Source: Candidatus Poseidonia sp. | GTDB lineage: Archaea > Thermoplasmatota > Poseidoniia > Poseidoniales > Poseidoniaceae | DNA: 8,634 bases | Assembly: GCA_023254365.1 (NCBI GenBank) | Contig: JALRLQ010000068.1 | Coordinates: 1-8,634, forward strand | Direction of reading: 5' to 3' | Part shown: positions 1-5,544 of the stretch, piece by piece | Layout: each line of letters begins with the position of its first letter | Numbering within the stretch: the first letter of the stretch is position 1 | The notes under the pieces: model-generated | What the model was told of the DNA's origin: nothing | What the model saw: only the letters and a program-made list of their open reading frames with translations | The model's database searches: none | Program-made: the position numbers and the translations under genes

Positions 1-204
1 GCAGCTGACATGCTTGCGCACCTGGGCATCATCGACGTGAACCTCATGACCAACAACCCTGAGAAGGTATCGCAGCTTCAAGAGCACGGCATCAACGTCG
101 TGAAGCGGACGCCCCTTGTGGTCGGCGTGACGGACGAAAACCGAGCGTACCTCGCCACCAAAGGGCAGCGCATGGGCCATCACATCGACCGGGACCATCT
201 ATGA
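1..204 (+). CDS. ribA: GTP cyclohydrolase II, C-terminal fragment (5' end outside window)
   Basis: This is the last 67 codons of a gene entering from the left edge; the reading frame is open from base 1 to a TGA at 202-204. The protein carries the C-terminal signature of bacterial-type GTP cyclohydrolase II: a TNNPEKV segment, a GINVVKRTPL strand, then N-x-x-YL-x-TK and RMGH near the end. GTP cyclohydrolase II opens GTP to 2,5-diamino-6-ribosylamino-pyrimidinone phosphate, the first step of riboflavin synthesis, in the cytoplasm. The catalytic zinc site and nucleotide-binding residues lie in the missing part. It could equally be the C-terminal half of a RibBA fusion with DHBP synthase, which cannot be decided here. 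The gene ends 19 bases from the 3' end of the convergent tRNA-His. Family assignment is confident; full architecture is unknown. Confidence 0.87.
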   Translation, partial: AADMLAHLGIIDVNLMTNNPEKVSQLQEHGINVVKRTPLVVGVTDENRAYLATKGQRMGHHIDRDHL

Positions 205-223
205 ACCAAGATGTTGGAGAAGG

Positions 224-296
224 GGCCGTGGCCGGGAATTGAACCCGGGCTGGCAGAACCACAATCTGCCGTGCTAACCCCTACACCACCACAGCC
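224..296 (-). tRNA. tRNA-His (anticodon GTG)
   Basis: Read on the minus strand, the region folds into a complete cloverleaf. The acceptor stem is GCTGTGG with CCACGGC (one G-T pair). The D stem is GTGT/GCAC. The anticodon stem is GCAGA/TCTGC with loop TTGTGGT, giving anticodon GTG. The variable loop has four bases, and the T stem CCGGG/CCCGG encloses TTCAATT. The base before G1 (position 296) is G and the discriminator (position 224) is C. This is the G-1:C73 pair that histidyl-tRNA synthetase uses as its identity element, here encoded in the genome. The next three bases read CCT, so the CCA tail must be added enzymatically. No intron is present. It supplies His-tRNA for CAC/CAU codons. Confidence 0.97.
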
Positions 297-323
297 ATGA
301 GAGGTAAAGCGGCCTCATGTGCT

Positions 324-333
324 TGGTATTTCA
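324..333 (-). promoter_or_regulatory. possible TATA element for tRNA-His
   Basis: On the minus strand this reads TTGAAATACC, the only A/T-rich block in the expected place upstream of the tRNA. Its centre is about 32 bases from the mature 5' end. That would put transcription start about 6 bases before G-1 if the usual archaeal TATA-to-start distance of about 26 applies. The match to a consensus archaeal TATA box is weak, so this is positional inference. Confidence 0.25.
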
Positions 334-412
334 ATCATGCGCCAACCCAACCCTCAAACCATGTTGTGGACATGCGTGAAACCCTTTGTTTCAAGAAGTG
401 CCACGACGTGCA

Positions 413-2809
413 ATGGTCATGCGCAACTCACGAACCGTGACGGCATGGATGCTCCTTCTTCTCTTGACCACCGCATCTCCAGCCATGATGACGGTGAATG
501 CTCGAAGCGTTCACAGCACGTCAACCGTTGATTTGTTTCCTCAAGGTAACCTTGTTGACGCCTCGGCATGGGCGGTGGGTGCTGAGACCTCCTTCACACA
601 AGACCCGGCAACCTACACGGAAACCATGGTGGCTGATCAACGCTTGACCATGGTGCACCAGCGACCGGTTCATTTGGACACCATGACCGTTTGGTCAGGC
701 ATGTCACCCACCAACTCGAACTATTCCGTAGGCGCACCCGACGGTGCCAGTACATGGTCAACAGGCCCCGAAATCGAACTCACAAGTTTCGATGTCAGCG
801 GGCTTGAATCTTACCAGTTGACAGAAGTCCACCTGCGTGGTGTGTTCCAAATTCCCGATGCGCTTCAAGAGGATACGGTTCGAATTTCGGTTGAGCACGG
901 TGATGGTTTTGATTTGCTCAAGACCTTTGCACACACCCAAGGTAACGTTGACTACATCAACAACTCTGCCTTTCAATTGAACATCACCGACCTCATGGAG
1001 TGGACGTGGTCCGACATTGCCAACATGGTCTTCACCCTGGATTATGTTTCAGCCGGCGGCATTGATGATTCCCGTCTCGTGGTCGATGCGGTGGGATTGG
1101 ACATCACCGTTCAAACACCATGGTACGGCGGCGAAGTTGGATCGGCTTCATCGACCTTTGAGGGACACGCCATGCCCGTGGTTGGGTTTGACCTCTCCAC
1201 AGGGACAACGGACAATCTCGCTCTCGATACATGTGGCCTCAAGCCATCGATTGAAGGAACGTCGGGCCAATGGACCAGCGAAGTGTTCACCTCTCCTCCC
1301 GAGCAGATGTTGGGCAGGGTTCATCTGTCCACCAGCGAAGGTCAACCCTCGAACGTGACCTTGGAACTCGCGCTCTCGCAGGATGGAGAAACAACGGGAA
1401 CGTTTTCGCCCATCGAACCCAACACCCTCCTCCCTCAAGCCGATGCCTATCAGCTGCGGGCTTCGGTGACCGATGCCTGTCTTGGATCGGTATGGGTGGA
1501 CGTCAACGACCCGTCATTGAGCCTCACGGGAAGGGTCTTTGGTTCCAACGATGGCATTGACCCTGCTTATTCACGGTGGTTGGTGTTTGTGAACGACGAA
1601 GTGGTTTCAAACGAGGCGATGACCGTCGGAACCTTCACCCACGAATGGCCCATTGGTGCCTACTTGCAACCCGGCAGCGACCGCGTCACCGTAGCCATCA
1701 AAGCCTGGTTCACTTGGGATTCCGATGGAACAGAAAGCACAACCGCACTTGAAATCAACAGTTTCTCGCTGAGCGGTGGTTATGCTATTGCATGGGATGA
1801 AGACCCCGTATGTGACCGCGTGGGCGACCAACACCTCTCGGAAGACAACGGGGGCATCATTCTGCCTTTGTTGCGCCGATGCACCGATGACCGTGCCACA
1901 TCCGATGATTTGGTCGTTCAATTCACCAACTCAAACACGAACCTGGTTGATGTTGACCTCGCCGAGGGGGATGTTCGTTTGCGCCTCTTCCCCGAAGCAA
2001 GCGGTCAAGCTGTCATCGGTATTTCAGTGATTGATCCTGCCGGGAACGCATGGCAAGACACCTTCACCTTGCAGGTGGATGCGGTTGATGACCCACCGGT
2101 CGTGGCAGAATTCCAGTCCTTGATTCCTGTCGAGCGTGAAGTTGAGTCCATCATCAACATGACGTGGTCCGATGTGGATTCAACGCAGGTCACGGCCTCC
2201 ACCAACCGAACCTGGGCGACGATCGATTTGACCAACAACGTGCTTCGTGTCGTTCCCCCGAACATCGGCTTCCACACCGTGCTCGTCACGGTTTGCGACC
2301 AAACCTCGTGCACCGAACGAGAAGTGGATTTTGAAGTCATGGCGCTCGCCGACCTCGTGGTTGAGTCGGTGGATTTCGGCGGTGATGAACTCACTCAAGG
2401 CGATGTGATTGCCATGCGAGTTCTTGTACGAAACCAAGGACAAGCCGATGCATCCATGGTATCGGTTCGTTGTGAAACCGACGACCAACTCATCGGCGTC
2501 GAGGTCATTGCGGTGATTGAACCGGGTGAGTTGCGAGCCGTTACCTGTGACTGGCAAATCCCTGACGATGCTCGCGTGATTCGATTCAACGCGGTGTTGG
2601 ACCGAGGTTTGGAGATTCCGGAAGGGGACGAGAACAACAACGCCATGGAGCGATTGATGGCCATCAACGAACAAACGCCCGAGGATACCGCAAGTGCGGA
2701 TACCTTCCTTTCGAGCACGGCAGCAGTGGTTCTGTTCGCACTGGTTTCGGTTGGATTGCTCGGGTTGATCGCCTTCTTCATGCCGGCAAAAATCAAGAAA
2801 ATTGAATGA
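413..2809 (+). CDS. exported, C-terminally membrane-anchored beta-sandwich protein with CARDB domain
   Basis: The protein is 798 aa from the ATG at 413. An ATG at 419 is equally plausible. The frame extends back to a TTG at 386, but that would put extra polar residues before the signal peptide. Residues 1-30 form a signal peptide: Arg at 4 and 7, a hydrophobic core WMLLLLLTTA, and a likely cut after VNA. Residues about 40-450 are beta-rich, low in Lys, with several N-x-S/T sequons (NYS, NNS, NIT, NVT, NMT, NRT). This suggests an outward-facing, possibly glycosylated ectodomain. Residues about 465-645 resemble cadherin/Ig-like modules (VDAVDDPPVV; a second unit ends in VDFEV). Residues 646-752 match the CARDB adhesion fold: ADLVVESVDF, VRNQGQADA, EPGE, then EGDENNN. 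Residues about 768-790 are a membrane span followed by the basic tail KIKKIE. A cell-surface binding or structural role is inferred; no catalytic motif is seen. No clear Shine-Dalgarno site precedes either ATG, so a leaderless transcript is possible. Confidence 0.85.
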   Translation: MVMRNSRTVTAWMLLLLLTTASPAMMTVNARSVHSTSTVDLFPQGNLVDASAWAVGAETSFTQDPATYTETMVADQRLTMVHQRPVHLDTMTVWSGMSPTNSNYSVGAPDGASTWSTGPEIELTSFDVSGLESYQLTEVHLRGVFQIPDALQEDTVRISVEHGDGFDLLKTFAHTQGNVDYINNSAFQLNITDLMEWTWSDIANMVFTLDYVSAGGIDDSRLVVDAVGLDITVQTPWYGGEVGSASSTFEGHAMPVVGFDLSTGTTDNLALDTCGLKPSIEGTSGQWTSEVFTSPPEQMLGRVHLSTSEGQPSNVTLELALSQDGETTGTFSPIEPNTLLPQADAYQLRASVTDACLGSVWVDVNDPSLSLTGRVFGSNDGIDPAYSRWLVFVNDEVVSNEAMTVGTFTHEWPIGAYLQPGSDRVTVAIKAWFTWDSDGTESTTALEINSFSLSGGYAIAWDEDPVCDRVGDQHLSEDNGGIILPLLRRCTDDRATSDDLVVQFTNSNTNLVDVDLAEGDVRLRLFPEASGQAVIGISVIDPAGNAWQDTFTLQVDAVDDPPVVAEFQSLIPVEREVESIINMTWSDVDSTQVTASTNRTWATIDLTNNVLRVVPPNIGFHTVLVTVCDQTSCTEREVDFEVMALADLVVESVDFGGDELTQGDVIAMRVLVRNQGQADASMVSVRCETDDQLIGVEVIAVIEPGELRAVTCDWQIPDDARVIRFNAVLDRGLEIPEGDENNNAMERLMAINEQTPEDTASADTFLSSTAAVVLFALVSVGLLGLIAFFMPAKIKKIE

Positions 2810-2816
2810 TGAGAAC

Positions 2817-2833
2817 GGTCGTTGTAAACGACC
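2817..2833 (+). terminator. perfect 7-bp hairpin just after the secreted-protein gene
   Basis: GGTCGTT-GTA-AACGACC forms a perfect 7-bp stem with a 3-base loop, starting 8 bases after the TGA of the upstream gene and ending 4 bases before the ATG of the 31-codon ORF. No T-run follows, so it does not look like a bacterial-type intrinsic terminator. It might mark a 3' end or processing site of the upstream mRNA, protect the mRNA from exonucleases, or limit access to the next start codon. The structure is seen directly; its role is inference. Confidence 0.3.
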
Positions 2834-2837
2834 TCTG

Positions 2838-2933
2838 ATGTCGGATAACGCGAAAAAGGGCCTCAAACTTGATAACCAGACCGTGTCACAGAAAGTTGCT
2901 TTGAGGTCGTGGGGGCCGTTCAACTTCGGTTGA
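2838..2933 (+). CDS. possible 31-aa small protein
   Basis: This ATG-initiated ORF of 31 codons begins MSDNAKKGLKL and ends RSWGPFNFG before a TGA. About two thirds of codons end in G or C, similar to neighbouring genes. No Shine-Dalgarno site is visible; the hairpin at 2817-2833 sits directly upstream of the start. The product would be basic and soluble, with no signal peptide or membrane span. It is not a family I recognise. The ORF contains an inverted repeat (2861-2906), so the region may instead work as structured RNA. It is followed after 19 bases by a second small ORF in another frame. Real coding status is uncertain. Confidence 0.25.
   Translation: MSDNAKKGLKLDNQTVSQKVALRSWGPFNFG
2861..2906. 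repeat. inverted repeat, 7 bp perfect (9 bp with one G-T pair)
   Basis: CCTCAAA at 2861-2867 is exactly complementary to TTTGAGG at 2900-2906, with 32 bases between. The stem can be extended outward by a G-T and a G-C pair, and a further CTT/AAG helix can form inside. Together with the hairpin at 2817-2833 this makes the stretch between the two convergent genes rich in potential RNA structure. There is no T-rich tail on either strand, so termination is not obvious. Confidence 0.4.
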
Positions 2934-2939
2934 CAAAGC

Positions 2940-2944
2940 AGGAG
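2940..2944 (+). promoter_or_regulatory. Shine-Dalgarno site for the 21-codon ORF
   Basis: AGGAG lies 8 bases before the ATG at 2953. It is one of the best ribosome-binding matches in the window, comparable with the GGAGG before truB. This is the main reason to take the short ORF behind it seriously. Confidence 0.5.
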
Positions 2945-2952
2945 TGGGGACC

Positions 2953-3018
2953 ATGTCTCAATTGAAAATCCGCATTGAAACGGACGAATACATCTACGAA
3001 GAATACATCGAAGCGTGA
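2953..3018 (+). CDS. possible 21-aa acidic small protein
   Basis: This is an ATG-initiated ORF of 21 codons, starting MSQLKIRIETDE and ending EEYIEA. The composition is strongly coding-like for this genome: mostly GAA, GAC, TAC and ATC codons. It is acidic (six Glu and one Asp), with alternating hydrophobic residues in the first half. It has an AGGAG site 8 bases upstream. Its TGA (3016-3018) is immediately followed by the complement of the truB stop (3019-3021), so the two genes meet with no spacer. It matches no family I recognise. It may be an independent small protein, a leader-type peptide, or the remnant of a longer gene displaced by truB. It is not in frame with the 31-codon ORF upstream. 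Confidence 0.42.
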   Translation: MSQLKIRIETDEYIYEEYIEA

Positions 3019-3990
3019 TCACGACGTCGTTGACCAGCGTCGAGGATACACATCCGTATCCATCAGGACCATGCTGGGTCGTGCTATTTCGCCCTCGGAC
3101 ATTCCAATGATGCTCTCAGCGTCAGCTTTGAGTTTGACAAACCCAACGGCTTCACCTTTGAGCGACATCACAAGAAGTTCTGAACCTTTGGAAAGTTGTT
3201 CGGGAAGACTCACCAATCCAGGCCTCAACAACGGCGCCCCAAAGGCCAATGCCGCTACCGCACTGTCCTTGACTTGACAACTTGGGAGTTCAACAAGCAG
3301 TTTTTCGATGGGGTGAATCACCGCTTTGAGCGCAGATTCATCACCGCATTCCTTCCACAACCACACAGCGTCGGCAAGTTGGTCCATCGTGATGCAATGT
3401 TCGAGATGAAACATCCCCGATGTTTCTCGACGCAATTCCTTGAGGTCAACGGGGGTGTTGAGCAACAAGCCCATGTCACGGGCCATGGTTCGGATGTAGG
3501 TGCCTGCTTCGCAGGTGATCCGAGCGACGACATCCTTGCCGTCAACGTCAAGCAATTCGAAGGCGTGTATCCGGCGGGTGCGAACCTGCACTTTGACCGC
3601 CGAAACTTCAGGAGGAACGTTGTAGATACGTCCGGTGAGGGAATCCATGGTGGAAGCGAGTGTGGCTTCATCTGGCAAGGTCTTGAAACGAAACACCGCA
3701 ATGTAGGATTTTCGATGCTTCAGAATCTTGTTGGTGATTTTCATGCAGCGACCGGCCATCAACGGCAACACACCGGTCGCAAACGGGTCCAGCGTACCCC
3801 CGTGTCCGAGGCGTTCAAGACCGAGCAAGTCCCGTGCCCAGGCAGCCAGCTGGTGCGATGTGGGGCCTGCGGGTTTGTCAATGAGGATGAAGCCGGAGGC
3901 GAGGCGTTGTTCTAGCGTTCGCTCGTCAGGTGGCGTTCCAAACGCAGGGTCTGTCCCCACATCGGATTCGAGAACGTGCACACCCATCAT
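3019..3990 (-). CDS. truB: tRNA/rRNA pseudouridine synthase, archaeal Cbf5/TruB type
   Basis: The 323-aa protein converts specific uridines to pseudouridine. In archaea it is the catalytic subunit of the H/ACA guide-RNA particle (with Nop10, Gar1, L7Ae) and also acts on tRNA U55. An N-terminal extension (1-32) is followed by GFILIDKPAGPTSHQ (33-47) and the catalytic motif HGGTLDPFATG (63-73) with the nucleophile Asp68. NVPPEVSAVK (124-133) and GTYIRTMARDMG (163-174) follow. A C-terminal PUA RNA-binding domain (about 238-318) ends in the typical VYPRRW. Length and order fit archaeal Cbf5 rather than bacterial TruB. The ATG at 3990 overlaps the cmk stop as ATGA and has GGAGG at 3999-3995, four bases upstream, so the two are probably translationally coupled. 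It is the last gene of the emc3-cmk-truB operon. Its stop abuts that of the convergent 21-codon ORF. Confidence 0.95.
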   Translation of the reverse strand: MMGVHVLESDVGTDPAFGTPPDERTLEQRLASGFILIDKPAGPTSHQLAAWARDLLGLERLGHGGTLDPFATGVLPLMAGRCMKITNKILKHRKSYIAVFRFKTLPDEATLASTMDSLTGRIYNVPPEVSAVKVQVRTRRIHAFELLDVDGKDVVARITCEAGTYIRTMARDMGLLLNTPVDLKELRRETSGMFHLEHCITMDQLADAVWLWKECGDESALKAVIHPIEKLLVELPSCQVKDSAVAALAFGAPLLRPGLVSLPEQLSKGSELLVMSLKGEAVGFVKLKADAESIIGMSEGEIARPSMVLMDTDVYPRRWSTTS

Positions 3991-4523
3991 GGACCCTCCA
4001 ACAGCAAGACGACATGCTCTAATATTTCAGTTGCATTGAGGTTGGAGGCTTCAATGATGTGACTGTAAGGCTCAGGGTCGTCCGGTTGCAATCCGTACAA
4101 TTCCTCAAACCGCTGCCCGTCAACCTCTGCTCGCCGTTGGTTGGCATCCAACGCCGCTTCGAACGGTATTCCTTCTCTCGAAGAAACGCGCTGAGCACGT
4201 GCTTCGTCCGTCACATCCAACCAGACCCGTAGGCACGGTAGACCCAATTTGTAGGCCCACCAACCTGCAAGACGGGATTCCACGATGTCCGAGGCCTCAT
4301 CACCGACCATGCTCTCTTGAAGCAACGCATCCAAAGAGCGGTCCACATCAAGTTCTTGTTGACATAAATCGCCGAAGTCAGCCAGGGACATGTTTCGGCG
4401 TTTGGCTTCGGCACGAAAGACATCCCCGCCGTTCAGCGATGACCAACCATACCTGGCGACCAAGCCCTGCACGAGCGTGCTGGTACCGCTTCCGGGATGG
4501 CCAGAAACGGTGATGCGAACCAT
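3987..4523 (-). CDS. cmk: cytidylate kinase, archaeal type
   Basis: The 178-aa enzyme phosphorylates CMP and dCMP to the diphosphates using ATP, in the cytoplasm. It begins MVRITVSG and has a P-loop at 8-15, GHPGSGTS, in which the usual lysine is Thr14. I recall Thr at this place in some archaeal members, so this need not mean inactivity. GGDVFRAEAKRRNMSL (32-47) and ESRLAGWW (82-89) match the archaeal family's nucleotide-binding segments. An Arg-rich lid spans about 112-131 (RVSSREGIPF, NQRRAE). Length is normal for the family. I chose the ATG at 4523 over 4535 for two reasons. It puts the P-loop strand at the N terminus as usual, and a GGTG site lies 7 bases upstream, whereas nothing precedes 4535. 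With this start, the gene begins 2 bases after the insertase stop. Its own stop overlaps the truB start by 4 bases. Confidence 0.93.
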   Translation of the reverse strand: MVRITVSGHPGSGTSTLVQGLVARYGWSSLNGGDVFRAEAKRRNMSLADFGDLCQQELDVDRSLDALLQESMVGDEASDIVESRLAGWWAYKLGLPCLRVWLDVTDEARAQRVSSREGIPFEAALDANQRRAEVDGQRFEELYGLQPDDPEPYSHIIEASNLNATEILEHVVLLLEGP

Positions 4524-4525
4524 GC

Positions 4526-5476
4526 TCACACCCATTCATGGAAACAGATGTTGCATCGCTTGGTTCGTGGGCCATCGTGGGTGATGACATCGCCATCGCA
4601 TTCCGGACAAACCAGAGGCCCACCTGCGTTCCTTGGCGCTCCTCCATCCTCGTTGCTTGAACTCGCTTGCGGCTTCTTCCGTTGTTGCTGGCTGCGCTTG
4701 GCACGTTGTTGTCGCTGACGTGCCTGATTTGAATTGGCGGCAGGCTTGGTGGCAACCAAGTGGAGCAGTGGCTCTTTCAGCACCTCTCCAGAAACCACGA
4801 GGGGGTGGGTCTTGTAGCGTGCGAGTTTGATGTGCCGGTCGAGTGCACGACCGTAGGCTGCACTCATGCAAATATAGCAGCAAATCCATGCTGGGAAGAA
4901 CATGAATCTCCCATCAAGCAGGTGCCATTCGGGTGCCCAAGGCAAGGAAACATAATCCACACGGAAGGTCTCAACCTTGGTGGTAAGCCAAGCAAAAATG
5001 CCGATGATGAAAATCATCGTGAACATCATCGGTTTCATGGCTCCCATCTGGATTTCCAACTGTTCCGGCATCATCTGTTGTTGCAATGTCATGCCTTTTT
5101 CCTGCAGCGTCGTGTCTCTTGACAGGCGTGCCTCGTTCATCATCTTCCTGACCTGCCCTTGGCGGTGACCGATGTGCGCTTGGTCCATGGGGTCAACGAA
5201 GAAATTTCGAATCACGGTGTTGAGGGTCATGGAAAAGATACCCAGGATCATCACGGTGATGACAAAATACGATTCTTCAGGCAACAAGGGCGACAGCAGC
5301 GGGTCAGCGGTTGTTCCCAAAGATGTGCGAATGGAAGGGGTCATGATGAGCACCGTCATCATGATCATGAACAGCAGCATCATGCCCATCGAACCGTTGG
5401 GTGGAGGGGGTGGCGGAGGAGATGAGCCACTGGCCATGATTGGCTTGCGGAGGAGGAAGGGCATGAAGGTTAGCAT
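4526..5476 (-). CDS. EMC3/TMCO1/DUF106-family membrane insertase with C-terminal zinc ribbon
   Basis: The 316-aa protein belongs to the archaeal Oxa1/YidC/EMC3 insertase branch (DUF106), which inserts membrane proteins. Context and sequence both support this. Residues 20-26 are seven prolines. Hydrophobic spans lie at about 29-48, 70-89, 149-166 and 190-208. Between the second and third is a charged, Met-rich helical region (KMMNEARLSRD; LQQQMMPEQLEIQMGAMKPMM), typical of the coiled coil and substrate groove. After the last span comes a long Gln/Arg/Lys-rich linker (about 245-270). A zinc ribbon follows, with C290, C293, C308 and C311, ending CNICFHEWV. The extra first span and zinc-ribbon tail go beyond the minimal three-helix family plan. 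I chose the ATG at 5476 because a TATA-like block lies about 26 bases upstream, fitting a leaderless start; 5437 is an alternative. It is the first gene of the operon with cmk and truB; in many archaea this trio follows secY-adk. Confidence 0.88.
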   Translation of the reverse strand: MLTFMPFLLRKPIMASGSSPPPPPPPNGSMGMMLLFMIMMTVLIMTPSIRTSLGTTADPLLSPLLPEESYFVITVMILGIFSMTLNTVIRNFFVDPMDQAHIGHRQGQVRKMMNEARLSRDTTLQEKGMTLQQQMMPEQLEIQMGAMKPMMFTMIFIIGIFAWLTTKVETFRVDYVSLPWAPEWHLLDGRFMFFPAWICCYICMSAAYGRALDRHIKLARYKTHPLVVSGEVLKEPLLHLVATKPAANSNQARQRQQRAKRSQQQRKKPQASSSNEDGGAPRNAGGPLVCPECDGDVITHDGPRTKRCNICFHEWV

Positions 5477-5497
5477 CAATTCATCAGGTCCGTCTTG

Positions 5498-5507
5498 ATT
5501 CAAATCC
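5498..5507. promoter_or_regulatory. shared TATA-like element between divergent genes
   Basis: The 68-base gap between the insertase and the 139-aa gene contains GATTCAAATC, which is almost its own reverse complement (GATTTGAATC). It is the most A/T-rich block in the gap. It centres about 26 bases before the insertase ATG at 5476, which fits a leaderless transcript. It lies about 43 bases before the ATG at 5545, which fits a short leader carrying a GGTGA ribosome site at 5535-5539. It may serve both directions. The consensus match is weak, so this is positional inference. Confidence 0.28.
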
Positions 5508-5544
5508 GTGAACTTCAAACCCCACTGCGACCTCGGTGAGATGT

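Noticed and set aside
205..412. Possible integration site at tRNA-His
   Set aside because: No repeated tRNA 3' end, integrase or phage-like gene is visible nearby; neighbouring genes look like ordinary chromosome.
2806..2838. C/D-box guide RNA: ATGATGA (2806-2812) matches box C and CTGA (2835-2838) matches box D
   Set aside because: The space between the boxes is filled by a perfect hairpin rather than a free guide, no second C'/D pair follows, and the C box overlaps the stop codon of the upstream gene.
2180..3022. 280-codon ORF on the minus strand, antisense to the secreted-protein gene
   Set aside because: The plus-strand frame has a signal peptide, CARDB motif and anchor, while the antisense translation is Arg/His/Cys-rich with no domain. 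It is a shadow of G/C-biased codon third positions.
3196..3915. 239-codon plus-strand ORF antisense to truB
   Set aside because: truB is certain from its catalytic and PUA motifs; the opposite translation shows no family signal.
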